Notes: generated by a model from the sequence alone, not told the origin. DNA of 29,061 nucleotides from Deltaproteobacteria bacterium (GCA_019314155.1 JAFCZV010000003.1:1-29061); one strand, 5' to 3'. Counted from the first letter of the stretch, positions 15,976 through 24,655 are shown. A program made the numbers and translations.

Positions 15976-17910
15976 ATGAAATTTCGCATTGAATATAAAA
16001 AAGAACTCAATCCTTCCCAATTTCAAGCCGTCAATATTATAAAAGGCTCTCTTCTTGTCATTGCCGGAGCAGGGAGCGGGAAGACAAGAACCCTGACATA
16101 CAGGGTGGCACGTCTTGTAGAAGAAGGCATTTCTCCAAGCGCCATCCTCTTATTGACGTTTACACGCAAAGCAGCTCAGGAAATGCTAAAAAGGGCCTCA
16201 CGGCTTCTCGATAATCGATGCGAAGACGTTGCCGGCGGAACTTTTCATTCTTTTGCCTATTCTATCCTGCGAAAATATGCTTCCAAAATAGGATTCGATC
16301 ATGGTTTTTCTATTATCGATCGATCTGATTCCGAAAGTCTCATCAGCATGCTAAGAAAAGAAATGAAAGGTGTATCAAAGTCGGGCGCTTTGCCTCGGAA
16401 GCAAACCTTGGCAAATATTTTCAGCAGGGCTGTTAACAAAAACTTGTCCATTGAAGATATCATCTTTGACGACTATCCTCATTTCAGCCGTCATCTTGAA
16501 TCCATTCATGCCATCTCCAATGCATACCGAAAACAAAAAGCAGAGCATAATTTTTTTGATTATGACGATCTTCTGATATATCTGGAAATGCTTTTGAAAG
16601 ATCACCCTGATGTCCGTGACAAAATTTGTTCGACCTACCACTATCTGATGGTCGACGAATATCAAGATACAAATAAAATCCAAGCGGAGATCGTAAATCT
16701 TCTTGCCGGTAACAACAACAATGTCATGGTTGTCGGAGATGATTCCCAGAGCATTTATGCTTTCAGAGGCGCAAATTTTGAAAATATCATAAGATTTCCC
16801 GAAATCTTTCCTGGAACCCAGATAATTAGATTGGAAGAAAACTATCGAAGTGTCCAGCCGATATTAAAACTCACCAATATCATTATCGACCGGGCTAAAC
16901 AGAAATATTCTAAAACTCTTTTCACGCGAAAGTGCGGCGGGTCATTGCCCTTACTTGTCAATGCCGGGAGTGAAAACAGGCAATCACAATTTGTGGTTGA
17001 AAGAATTCAGACACTTAATCGCAACGGTGTACCGTTAAATCAAATAGCAGTCCTTTTTAGAGCAAGTTTTCATTCTTTTGATCTTGAAATCGAACTGAAC
17101 CGGGAAGGCATACCTTTTATCAAAGTCGGTGGTTTTAAGTTCATTGAATCTGCACATATTAAGGATGTTCTGTCCCACGTCAGACTTCTGTTTAATCCCT
17201 ATGACAAGTTAAGCTGGTATAGAATACTTCTCCTTTTAGACAATATCGGCCCCAAAACCGCCCTAGATATTTTTGAGTCGATTTCAGCTGAACAATCAGG
17301 ATATGCCGGATTGTTTAAAAAGAAACTTAAAGCAAAACAATCAAAAAGTCTGGACCGACTCAAGAATCTCTTTTCGAGTATTGATCCATCCGCAATGTCA
17401 GTTATTCGATTGGGTGAAGCTGTTGTTAAATACTACACTCCCATATTAAAAAACAAATATGATGATCATCCAAAACGGGCAAAAGACCTTGAGCACCTTT
17501 TGACCATTATGGAACGATACGATAATCTTGAACGTTTTTTAACCGATATGGCCTTGGAGCCTCCGAATACGAGTTCCCATGACGGTTTATTTACAGACAA
17601 TCCTGATGACGACCGCCTAATTCTCTCCACCATTCACTCTGCCAAAGGCCTTGAATGGCACGCGGTTTTTATTATATGGGCTCTTGACGGACGATTCCCG
17701 TCGACACATGCCGTTCATGATGAAAAAGCTCTTGAAGAAGAGTTAAGACTTCTCTATGTTGCAGCCACCAGGGCCAAGGAACACCTTTTTTTCACCTATC
17801 CCAGGACAGTTTATGACAGAATCTCCGGAAAAGTTTTAAGCCGTCCGTCCCGTTTCCTTGATGATATCCCCGATGACATTCTCGAAAAGTGTTCGACGAT
17901 GACATTTTAG
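15976..17910 (+). CDS. UvrD/PcrA/Rep-type superfamily 1 DNA helicase
   Basis: This 3'-5' helicase of 644 residues probably acts in DNA repair or replication restart. All SF1A motifs are visible: the Q motif LNPSQFQAV (11-19), Walker A AGAGSGKT (30-37), Ia LTFTRKAAQEM, Walker B VDEYQDT (226-232), III VVGDDSQSIYAFRGA, IV LEENYRS, V STIHSAKGLEWHAVF, and VI ELRLLYVAATRAKEHL. PcrA and UvrD usually have about 720-740 residues; the shortfall is mainly at the C-terminus, where no Tudor-like RNA-polymerase-binding tail is present. The start codon has no obvious Shine-Dalgarno, only an AT-rich leader. The gene converges on the amidotransferase gene at 18094. Confidence 0.93.
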   Translation: MKFRIEYKKELNPSQFQAVNIIKGSLLVIAGAGSGKTRTLTYRVARLVEEGISPSAILLLTFTRKAAQEMLKRASRLLDNRCEDVAGGTFHSFAYSILRKYASKIGFDHGFSIIDRSDSESLISMLRKEMKGVSKSGALPRKQTLANIFSRAVNKNLSIEDIIFDDYPHFSRHLESIHAISNAYRKQKAEHNFFDYDDLLIYLEMLLKDHPDVRDKICSTYHYLMVDEYQDTNKIQAEIVNLLAGNNNNVMVVGDDSQSIYAFRGANFENIIRFPEIFPGTQIIRLEENYRSVQPILKLTNIIIDRAKQKYSKTLFTRKCGGSLPLLVNAGSENRQSQFVVERIQTLNRNGVPLNQIAVLFRASFHSFDLEIELNREGIPFIKVGGFKFIESAHIKDVLSHVRLLFNPYDKLSWYRILLLLDNIGPKTALDIFESISAEQSGYAGLFKKKLKAKQSKSLDRLKNLFSSIDPSAMSVIRLGEAVVKYYTPILKNKYDDHPKRAKDLEHLLTIMERYDNLERFLTDMALEPPNTSSHDGLFTDNPDDDRLILSTIHSAKGLEWHAVFIIWALDGRFPSTHAVHDEKALEEELRLLYVAATRAKEHLFFTYPRTVYDRISGKVLSRPSRFLDDIPDDILEKCSTMTF

Positions 17911-17930
17911 CTTTTTGAAAATATGGATCA

Positions 17931-17963
17931 TCTCCAACTAAATTGGAGAAGAACCTTTTTTTT
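17931..17963 (+). terminator. Candidate terminator after the helicase gene
   Basis: TCTCCAA (17931-17937) pairs with TTGGAGA (17943-17949). A run of eight T starts six bases later at 17956. The stem is short, but the layout suits an intrinsic terminator for the rightward helicase transcript. Confidence 0.45.
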
Positions 17964-18093
17964 AGGGTTGGGATGGCTCTGGGGAACGGCGGATATGATG
18001 AATTTGTCAAATCACATAGATTTTTAATTGAAAAAAACATCTACAGAGAAAGGATTTTCCATTCACAGCTTAAAGGAGGCCATTGAATCGGAA

Positions 18094-18837
18094 TTATAAT
18101 GATTGATGCATAATAACATCATTGCCTGAAATTGCCAGAAGCAGTCCCCGGCGATTGGTGGCTTTTGCCACCCGCAACCACTTTTCTTTGGTTAATCCCC
18201 GTGCCAGAGTGGTGAGCAGGAAGGCACCTTTTAGTTTCTTGCTTCCTTTCATAAGCATAAACTGGCGATGGTTGGTGAAGGCAAATAGAAGATGGCCGTT
18301 GGACAGTAAAAAGTTGTAACCACCCGGATACTGGTCAATCATTTGCGAAGTGCTGTTTAACAAGGTATTGAAAAGCTTCTCAGGCTTTGCATCATGCCTG
18401 TGATGGTCTTCCATACGGTCCCGGATGTACTCAAACGCTCTGGCCGAGTCGCTTATGGCATCTTTAATTGGAATGCCGCAACTTCGATATGACTCAATGG
18501 TCGGCGCGTTGCCGTTATGTGCAAAAATCCAATCATGCCCACCGAATTTTAGAACAAAGGGATGGGCATGGCACTCGTCCACAAGCCCGCTGGTCCGGAA
18601 ACGGAGATGGCAAATGATAATTTTGCTCTTTACGATACGGGACAGCCTTTGAAAACTGTCGTGTAATTGGCCTGAGTGGAAAATCTGTTCAGCCGATCTT
18701 TCAACCAGGGCATGGTATTTACGGAAAAAACCAATGCCCCAGCCATCCATGTTCTTTTTGGCCCGAGCTGCAAAAATCGGCAGGAATTTCGGTGCCGAAT
18801 AATCTTTATTGGCAGACAGTGCAAAGAGGTCACACAT
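18094..18837 (-). CDS. Class II glutamine amidotransferase, YafJ-like, active site intact
   Basis: Class II amidotransferases release ammonia from glutamine through an N-terminal cysteine, exposed after removal of Met1. The 247-residue protein starts MCDLFALSAN, so Cys2 is the expected nucleophile. Other expected elements are NMDGWGIGFF (29-38), HLRFRTSG with Arg79 binding the glutamine carboxylate, FAHNGNAP with Asn108-Gly109 of the oxyanion hole, and ISDSARAFEY with Asp130. It is a stand-alone glutaminase-like domain and would need a partner to use the ammonia. The amidoligase at 19826-20806 is the obvious candidate. It lies 219 bases downstream of its paralogue, separated by an inverted repeat; the ribosome binding site (GAAAAGA) is weak. 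The protein's true substrate is unknown. Confidence 0.85.
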   Translation of the reverse strand: MCDLFALSANKDYSAPKFLPIFAARAKKNMDGWGIGFFRKYHALVERSAEQIFHSGQLHDSFQRLSRIVKSKIIICHLRFRTSGLVDECHAHPFVLKFGGHDWIFAHNGNAPTIESYRSCGIPIKDAISDSARAFEYIRDRMEDHHRHDAKPEKLFNTLLNSTSQMIDQYPGGYNFLLSNGHLLFAFTNHRQFMLMKGSKKLKGAFLLTTLARGLTKEKWLRVAKATNRRGLLLAISGNDVIMHQSL

Positions 18838-18916
18838 TTCTTTTCAAATCATGTTGCAATTTTATGCCTGAAAACAATTGCAGAAGCTTTTCTATTACTC
18901 CAAAGTCCCACTTTGT

Positions 18917-18969
18917 GATACTGGATGCTTGATAGCTAAGGAAATGGAGTGCTTGTAATATCCAGTATC
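18917..18969. repeat. Inverted repeat between the two amidotransferase genes
   Basis: GATACTGGAT (18917-18926) pairs exactly with ATCCAGTATC (18960-18969), followed by a further partial copy AGTATCCAG. A second small palindrome, CCCGAT-GA-ATCGGG, lies near 18999-19012. These sit inside an apparent operon, in the same position as the other word-like repeats of the window. Confidence 0.65.
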
Positions 18970-19056
18970 AAGTATCCAGAGGCCAGAATCGAGATCTCCC
19001 GATGAATCGGGATTTCCGCTTCACCCCAACTAACATCGAGCGATCAACAATCCGTA

Positions 19057-19797
19057 TCAAACCTCACCTGCATATAACACATCCGGACCGGCAATCACCA
19101 AAAGCTCACCTTGGGATTGTGGGTCCGGTGTTATGGGGTGCCAATCGGTACGACTCAACCCTTCTCTGACGGAAGTAACCAGCAGAATGTCTCCCATACT
19201 TTCAGACTCCTTGAGAACCATCAGCTGCCTAAAGTTACAAAAGGCAAAGAGAAATGATTCATTGGCCAGAAAAAAAGTGTAATCCCCGGGATAGTCTTCC
19301 AGCAGCTTTTGGATAGCGATGCGCAGGGAGATGTATACGCTGATATAAGGGTTTTTGCGGTTCAGCAATACCAGTTGATCTCTTAAATATTCGAAAATTC
19401 TGGCCGTATAGACATCGGCTTCCAGGCATTGCTCTTCGGTGGAGCAATATCCTGCAATGCTTTCAACAACACCGATCTGGGCAAACAACCAGTCGTGATC
19501 CAAAAAGGTAAGCTTGAAGGGATGAAGTTGAGCACTATGGCGCCCGCCGCTTTTGGGACAATTCAGATGCGCAATGATGATCCGACTGTCAATGATCCGG
19601 GCGAGTCTCTGGAAGCTTTCATGAACTTGTTGATCGCTGAACACCTGCTCCGCGGATTTTTCCACCAAAGCCTGATCTTCGCGAAAAAAACCGATACCCC
19701 ATCCGTTCATGTTTTCACTGCCCTTTTCCGCGAAGATAGGCAGATACTTTTTGGGCGTATAGTTATAGCCTGCCGAGATGGCCAATATGTCACACAT
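19057..19797 (-). CDS. Class II amidotransferase-like protein with substituted active site
   Basis: This 246-residue paralogue of the protein at 18094-18837 aligns with it without gaps over the first 140 residues. ATG 19797 is set by an excellent GGAGGTGACC site and gives MCDILAIS, keeping Cys2. Four positions conserved in the active paralogue are changed: Asp31 to Asn (NGWGIGFF), Arg79 to Asn (HLNCPKSG), Asn108 to Ile (FAQIGVV), and Asp130 to Tyr (ADVYTARIF). These include the glutamine-binding arginine and aspartate and the oxyanion-hole asparagine, so normal glutaminase activity is unlikely. The frame is otherwise clean and full length, which argues against simple decay. It starts 28 bases after the amidoligase stop, so the two are surely co-transcribed. 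It may be a scaffold, a regulatory subunit, or an enzyme with a different reaction. Confidence 0.85.
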   Translation of the reverse strand: MCDILAISAGYNYTPKKYLPIFAEKGSENMNGWGIGFFREDQALVEKSAEQVFSDQQVHESFQRLARIIDSRIIIAHLNCPKSGGRHSAQLHPFKLTFLDHDWLFAQIGVVESIAGYCSTEEQCLEADVYTARIFEYLRDQLVLLNRKNPYISVYISLRIAIQKLLEDYPGDYTFFLANESFLFAFCNFRQLMVLKESESMGDILLVTSVREGLSRTDWHPITPDPQSQGELLVIAGPDVLYAGEV

Positions 19798-19825
19798 GGT
19801 CACCTCCAAATTATTGTGATGTTTA

Positions 19826-20806
19826 TTAATTAAACAATTTTATATGTTTCACTGGTTGATCTGTGCTAGTTGGCGACTGCTTGATGCGCTCCTGATAGCC
19901 GAACTTTTTGTAAATCTTATAGATGGTTGCCAGCCATTTGTTTGCTTCAGAATAGTAATAGATATCCGGAACGTGATTCTGGCTCAACTCAATAAGGAAT
20001 TGGGTAAAAATGATCCATTGGATGGCCTCATCTACCTTTTCCAGCAGGGCTGAGTGATAGCGAAATTCAATAGTGGAGCGATACCAGTAGGAATGCAGAT
20101 TCAGACCGTGGTAGCGGGTCTTGTCGTAGCGTGAATTCACACCACTCTTTATATCGTAGCGGTTTTGAAGCGAATACCAGAGATCTTTGATTTGGCAATT
20201 GCTGCCGCCCAAATCACCGTCGCAAACATCCAGGAAGGCTTTCACGTCAATTTCCATGGGGCGACAGGTTTTGGCGTTTTTGCGTTCTCCCGGAATAAGC
20301 AGATAAAAGAGATCTTCATAATGGTGAACGATATGTACAAGCTGCTGGAGTTCTTTACAGTTGTAAGCGTCCGGGTCTACCCCGTGATGAACATGCATTC
20401 CGCAACTTGCATCGATATCAATTCCTTCAATAGCTTTTAGAAATTGGAAAGCGTTGAAGACTTCCACCAGTCCTTCCATGCCGCTTAAGATCGGGCTGAT
20501 CAGTTCAGCACCACATCTAGTGTGTCCTTTGCCTCTTACGGAAGAATCTTGCTCAAAGTGCCACGTGTCCCGGCTGGCACCAAAAGACAGATTGTAATCC
20601 TTGAAAAGATCCAGAATGTGGCGCCCGTCTTTAGCGCGGGAGGAAATGCAGTAAGGCTTGATGATACTATTATCCAAGGGTGTTATCACATAGTTCAGAC
20701 CGAAAAATTCGATCTCCACACCAAAGGTGCGATCGGTAAAGTTTTGGAGCATGGGGTACTGCTTTTTAAGCCCTACAAACAGGTCATCGTGTACTACATT
20801 CGTCAA
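19826..20806 (-). CDS. Amidoligase, glutamine-synthetase-like fold (Amidoligase_2-like)
   Basis: Members of this superfamily are predicted ATP-dependent COOH-NH2 ligases that form amide bonds on peptides or small metabolites. The 326-residue protein shows the family motifs in order: FGVEIEF (28-34, metal-binding acids), W82 and QDSSV (86-90), GAELISPIL (99-107), CGMHVHHG (135-142), RYHGLNL (231-237) and TIEFRYH (245-251) with the conserved Glu and Arg. The start is TTG 20806 with AAAGGA upstream. It heads a probable three-gene operon with two class II amidotransferase-like proteins, a pairing described for amidoligases in comparative genomics. No candidate peptide substrate gene was seen nearby, so the substrate is unknown. 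Confidence 0.85.
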   Translation of the reverse strand: MTNVVHDDLFVGLKKQYPMLQNFTDRTFGVEIEFFGLNYVITPLDNSIIKPYCISSRAKDGRHILDLFKDYNLSFGASRDTWHFEQDSSVRGKGHTRCGAELISPILSGMEGLVEVFNAFQFLKAIEGIDIDASCGMHVHHGVDPDAYNCKELQQLVHIVHHYEDLFYLLIPGERKNAKTCRPMEIDVKAFLDVCDGDLGGSNCQIKDLWYSLQNRYDIKSGVNSRYDKTRYHGLNLHSYWYRSTIEFRYHSALLEKVDEAIQWIIFTQFLIELSQNHVPDIYYYSEANKWLATIYKIYKKFGYQERIKQSPTSTDQPVKHIKLFN

Positions 20807-20944
20807 GTTTTATCCTTTCTTCTTTACCGGACAAACAAGAATCAAAGACCAAATAGATCCGGTTTCCCTGAACCACAATTGCACACCAAGCGGATAGACG
20901 GCAACGGGTAAAGTGATCTGAAATTTTGTCTTTTAATTTATTGA

Positions 20945-20971
20945 GTAATATATCCTATCCAAAATTGTCAA
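20945..20971 (-). promoter_or_regulatory. Candidate promoter of the amidoligase operon
   Basis: On the minus strand TTGACA (20971-20966) is followed after 15 bases by TATTAC (20950-20945), within GGATATATTACT, so other registers are possible. It lies about 140 bases upstream of the amidoligase start and just past the acyl-CoA synthetase gene. The -35 box is perfect; the -10 is only fair. Confidence 0.35.
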
Positions 20972-21003
20972 ATTTATCAAGGATATAATCCTCGAACTTC
21001 AGT

Positions 21004-23034
21004 TTAACCGCCCTTCTTTACAATGATCCGGGCATCTGCCACCCGTATTCCATCCGGATAGGCAAATACCGGATTAAGATCGATCTCGATAATTTCCGGA
21101 TACCTCTCGGCTATCCGGACCACCGCCATCAGGCAGTCGGCCATGGCCTGTTCATCCATCGCCGGCTGGCCGCGATGGCCGGTAATAAGGCCATAGCCCT
21201 TGATTTCACGTATCATAGACAGCGCCTCATCCTTGGTTAAAGGAAGAAGTCGGATACTGACATCCTGAAAGATCTCCACCATAATGCCGCCAAGTCCAAA
21301 CAAGATAATTGGACCAAACTGCGGGTCACGATTCATCCCCACAATAACTTCCATGCCCGGCGGGGCCATCTTGCTGACCAATACACCATCTATGTGAGAT
21401 TCAGGACAATTGTTGTTGATGGCTACCAACAGGTTATCGTAAGCTTCCTCCACTGCATCAGCAGAACTTAGGTTGAGGTGCACCCCCCCGATATCGCTCT
21501 TATGCAGGATATCAGGAGAGCTGATTTTTAGAGCTACCGGGAATCCCTGTTCTTGGGCAATTTTTACAGCAGCGGCCTGGCTGTTGGCCAGCGCGAAATC
21601 TGTGCAAAGAATTCCTTGTTCGGAAATCTTCGCAAATGCCCGGTGAAGTGGCAATTGCCGGCCGGCCACAGGAACCGTAAGCGTTGGTTTCTGGGGCACA
21701 TCCAACGTTTTGCGTTCGAGAACTCTGGCCAGTGCTTTTATTCCCCGTTCTGGAGTGGGGAACACCGGAATTCCTTTAAGGTGCATGCGCTCACTTTCAT
21801 AACGTTCGACGTCGGCTCCTCCATAAAAAATAACCAGCTCATTGGCATTAGGAGTTACAACACTGGAGGCATCTTCCACCGGATCTCCAAAAATCACACC
21901 CAGTGTATCATAGTATTTGCGGGTTACCTCAATAACATCCCTAAACATCTGAGCGGTGGCATCTCCGGTAAGATCAATGGGGTTGGCCTTTATAGCATGG
22001 GCCGGAATGATCGGCGTTATCGCCTCCACCAGTTCCTCGGGAAGGGGAGATGCGTCTAAGCCTTCTTGTTCAGCCTGGTCTGTTGCCAGAATAGCGGCAC
22101 CTCCGGATGTGGTTATAAAAAGAATACGATTGTCCTTAGGTGGTTTAAGATAAGCCAGGGCCTTGGCATAGTCATAAAATTCCTCTGCTGTGTAGGCCCT
22201 GCAAATGTTATATTTTGAAAAGAGGGCCTCATAGATGGCATCAGCTCCGGCCAAAGCCTTGGTGTGGGACTCAGCCGCAACTTTTCCTTTGGGTGTACGG
22301 CCGGATTTGAGAACCACCAGCGGTTTTTTCAGCTGCTCCACCACCTGAATGAAATGCTCGGGACGCTTTATTCCTTCAATATACGCTGCTATCACTTCGG
22401 TGTTAGGGTCCTGGTTGAAATAGGCAATAAGATCCGCTTCATCTACATCCGCCCGGTTGCCCATACTGACAAAACTGGCAGTTCCCAGTTTGTCCTCGGA
22501 CAACCAATCCATCATTGCAGCACCGACTGTTCCACTCTGGGATATGAGTGCGATTTTTCCCTGGTAGGTCAGCAGGGGCCAGGACGCACACAAGGGATGA
22601 TGGGGATTGTTCACGCCCTGACAGTTGGGACCGATCACCCGAACGCCGAATCTTTGTGCCGCCTCAATCACCTGCTTCTGGAGTTCTTCGCCTTCCTCAC
22701 CAGCCTCACTAAAGCCTCCGGTAATGATCACAGCGCCTTTCACTCCGGCTTCACCGCATTCCTGAACTGCCTGGGGTACAAACCTGGCAGGAATGATGAT
22801 AAAAGCCGTGTCCGGTGGCTCTGGGATATCTTTGACGCTTTTGTGACAGGTAAGATCGAGAATAATATCGGCCTTGGGATTAATAGGATAAACAGCCCCT
22901 TTAAAGCCGCTGTCTATGATGTTTTTCAGAATCTCATGGCCTATTTTATCCGGGCTGGTTGAGGCACCGATGACGGCCACACTTTTTGGTTTGAGAATTG
23001 CATCCAACTGGCGTATCGGATCCGGTACTGCCAT
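21004..23034 (-). CDS. NDP-forming acyl-CoA synthetase, fused alpha and beta subunits
   Basis: This enzyme interconverts an acyl-CoA, phosphate and ADP with an organic acid, ATP and CoA through a phosphohistidine. The 676-residue chain fuses the two subunits. Near the N-terminus is a CoA-binding Rossmann domain (KPKSVAVIGAST), followed by CoA-ligase domains with VIGPNCQGVNN, ALISQSGTVGAAM and the phosphorylated histidine in ESHTKALAG. The C-terminal quarter is an ATP-grasp domain with VALKISSPDILHKSDIGGV and EIDLNPVFAY. GGAGGTGGACC precedes ATG 23034. It is the last gene of the run with the Liv-type transporter and thioesterase, which suggests activation of the imported acid. Direction of reaction and substrate are not readable from sequence. 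Confidence 0.9.
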   Translation of the reverse strand: MAVPDPIRQLDAILKPKSVAVIGASTSPDKIGHEILKNIIDSGFKGAVYPINPKADIILDLTCHKSVKDIPEPPDTAFIIIPARFVPQAVQECGEAGVKGAVIITGGFSEAGEEGEELQKQVIEAAQRFGVRVIGPNCQGVNNPHHPLCASWPLLTYQGKIALISQSGTVGAAMMDWLSEDKLGTASFVSMGNRADVDEADLIAYFNQDPNTEVIAAYIEGIKRPEHFIQVVEQLKKPLVVLKSGRTPKGKVAAESHTKALAGADAIYEALFSKYNICRAYTAEEFYDYAKALAYLKPPKDNRILFITTSGGAAILATDQAEQEGLDASPLPEELVEAITPIIPAHAIKANPIDLTGDATAQMFRDVIEVTRKYYDTLGVIFGDPVEDASSVVTPNANELVIFYGGADVERYESERMHLKGIPVFPTPERGIKALARVLERKTLDVPQKPTLTVPVAGRQLPLHRAFAKISEQGILCTDFALANSQAAAVKIAQEQGFPVALKISSPDILHKSDIGGVHLNLSSADAVEEAYDNLLVAINNNCPESHIDGVLVSKMAPPGMEVIVGMNRDPQFGPIILFGLGGIMVEIFQDVSIRLLPLTKDEALSMIREIKGYGLITGHRGQPAMDEQAMADCLMAVVRIAERYPEIIEIDLNPVFAYPDGIRVADARIIVKKGG

Positions 23035-23116
23035 GGTCCACCTCCAAAATTTTTAATAAAAAGTTGTCAGGGGCAGGGTTTCTATTTTTAACTAAAGCAC
23101 GATAATTTCTAATCAT

Positions 23117-23153
23117 TCCCTGATCCCTGATCCCTGACCCCCGATCCCTGATT
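23117..23153. repeat. Tandem CTGATCCCTG words between thioesterase and synthetase genes
   Basis: Four near-copies of CCCTGATC or CCCGATC run in tandem directly against the thioesterase stop codon. Related words occur at 24566-24658, 28684-28706 and more loosely at 28896-28920, each between genes of the right-hand module. Confidence 0.7.
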
Positions 23154-23552
23154 CTATCTTCCTGCTTTTTTTGCCAGGCGGCTATTAAACTTTTCAGCAT
23201 CGATTATAAAACGATGGTGTGTGGCCTCACCGATCTTATCCACATCGTCAAAGCCTTCCACTTCAAAAGCCAGTTTGGGGCCGTCCACTGCGGTCAATTT
23301 AGCACTGAAGCGAACCTTCATACCCAAGGGTGTCGCAGCCATGTGTTTGAACTTCATTCCAGTTCCTACGGTCTGCTGCCCCTCAGCAAGGTGGGCCAGT
23401 ACCATATCTGCACATACTTCCTCAATATGCCCGACCATTGCTCGCGTTGCATATACATTGGGGACATGGGGATAGACTTTCTGTGCAGACATTTCTTCAG
23501 TGGTTTCTCGTTCGATTTCATGTGTCATGCCGACTTTCAGTTCCTCGGACAT
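23154..23552 (-). CDS. Hotdog-fold thioesterase, fluoroacetyl-CoA thioesterase (FlK)-like
   Basis: This single-domain hotdog protein of 132 residues should hydrolyse an acyl-CoA or act as a CoA housekeeping enzyme. The FlK/COG5496 pattern is visible: an N-terminal strand region, then NVYATRAMVGHIEEVCADM (the long helix with the conserved Glu), GTGMKFKHMAATPLGMKV, and FEVEGFDDVDKIGEATHHRF. No signal peptide or membrane segment is present, so it is cytoplasmic. It lies between livF and the NDP-forming acyl-CoA synthetase on the same strand, 119 bases before the latter. The pair could keep the CoA pool balanced while an imported acid is activated. The specific substrate is unknown; activity on fluoroacetyl-CoA is not implied. 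Confidence 0.8.
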   Translation of the reverse strand: MSEELKVGMTHEIERETTEEMSAQKVYPHVPNVYATRAMVGHIEEVCADMVLAHLAEGQQTVGTGMKFKHMAATPLGMKVRFSAKLTAVDGPKLAFEVEGFDDVDKIGEATHHRFIIDAEKFNSRLAKKAGR

Positions 23553-23804
23553 CGCTTATTCCTCCGTTAATGGTAAAATTCAATAGTCAGTAACTCCACA
23601 AAGCCTCTACTAAAGGAAAATCAATAACTGAATAATATTCTATTTTTTTTGCCCAAAGTCAATAATCATTTTCCCGAATCCCCAGTAATAACATCCAGTG
23701 GAACGGCGGGCCTAATTCCCAAACATGAAGGCCAAGCTTTCAGGAATCACTTAAAAAAGGTTGGGCAGGCCAAAAAATCTCCGGGCGTTTGCAAATTTTG
23801 GGTA

Positions 23805-24548
23805 TTATGGTATTTCGATTCCAGACTCCGCCACAATCCCGAATAGGGTTTCCCGTAGATGTGGATGGCCCAGCAGCTGCTCTCCGGTTCCAGCGAGTGT
23901 TATTTTTCCTTCCTCGACAAGAAACGCTTTGGTGGCCACCCTTAGGATTCGACGCACATGCTGACCGGCTAAAAACAGTGTAATACCGTGACGTCGGATC
24001 TGTTTTAAGTTGTCGCAAAGCCGATTCACATCTTTTGGAGCCAAACCGAGAAACGGATCGTCCAGAAGGAGAAGATCAGGATCGCTCATTAGACCGCGCG
24101 CTATGGTTAACATTCTTTTCTGGCCTCCGCTCAAGGTGCCTGCCATCTGCCGAAGTTTATCCGCCAGAACAGGAAAGATTTCAAACACCAAGGAAAGCCG
24201 GTCTTTCTTTTTTTCTCTGGCAATATAGGCACCAACCTCCAGGTTCTCCAAAACGCTCATGAAAGGAAATACATTCATTCCTTCGGACACATAAACAAGA
24301 CCCCTTCGGACCACTTCGTGCACAGAAAGCGTCTGAATTTGCTTATGGTGATAAATGATTGCACCCTGGACCGGACGCAAAATACCGGCAACCGCCTTCA
24401 GCAGTGTCGTCTTGCCGGAACCGTTGGCCCCGACAACCGAAACGATCTGGTTGGCGCATATCGTTAAATTAAACTGTTTTAGAACATGAACGTCACCGTA
24501 ATGAACATTCAGATTACAAACCTTTAATATCGGTCTTTCGATTTCCAT
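23805..24548 (-). CDS. livF: Branched-chain-type ABC transporter ATP-binding protein, LivF family
   Basis: This is one of the two ATPases of a Liv-type importer. The 247-residue protein has Walker A GANGSGKT (40-47), signature LSGGQ (139-143) and a Walker B region LLLLDDPFLGLAP (159-171). In LivF proteins the last motif normally reads DEPSLGLAP, so the catalytic Glu is replaced by Asp164 and the following Ser by Phe. The H-loop region reads AGQHVRR, with His197 where LivF proteins usually have Asn. The frame is complete, so the protein may still work, perhaps with slower ATP hydrolysis. It is separated from livG by 107 bases of repeat. The gene is followed by about 250 bp without features and then the thioesterase. 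Confidence 0.9.
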   Translation of the reverse strand: MEIERPILKVCNLNVHYGDVHVLKQFNLTICANQIVSVVGANGSGKTTLLKAVAGILRPVQGAIIYHHKQIQTLSVHEVVRRGLVYVSEGMNVFPFMSVLENLEVGAYIAREKKKDRLSLVFEIFPVLADKLRQMAGTLSGGQKRMLTIARGLMSDPDLLLLDDPFLGLAPKDVNRLCDNLKQIRRHGITLFLAGQHVRRILRVATKAFLVEEGKITLAGTGEQLLGHPHLRETLFGIVAESGIEIP

Positions 24549-24565
24549 AATTTCACCCGGTTTTT

Positions 24566-24643
24566 AGGGGTCTGGGATCAGAGGCCAGGGGTCAGCCTTT
24601 TGGTTTTATAACTTCTTTATCAGTTTCCTGATCCCTGGCCCCT
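24566..24643. repeat. Imperfect inverted repeat of GATCCCTGG words between livG and livF
   Basis: AGGGGTCTGGGATCAG (24566-24581) pairs with CTGATCCCTGGCCCCT (24628-24643) apart from two mismatches. More copies of the word run up to the livG stop codon at 24658-24656. It shares its core word with the repeats at 23117-23153 and 28684-28706. In mRNA it would form a stable hairpin between the two ATPase cistrons. Confidence 0.7.
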
Positions 24644-24655
24644 GAAACCTGATCC

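Noticed and set aside
22264..22962. Plus-strand open frame of 232 codons inside the acyl-CoA synthetase gene
   Set aside because: It is antisense to a well-supported gene and shows no protein family features.
23553..23804. Possible small gene or terminator between livF and the thioesterase gene
   Set aside because: Short frames here have no ribosome binding site or domain, and no clear hairpin with a T-tract was found.
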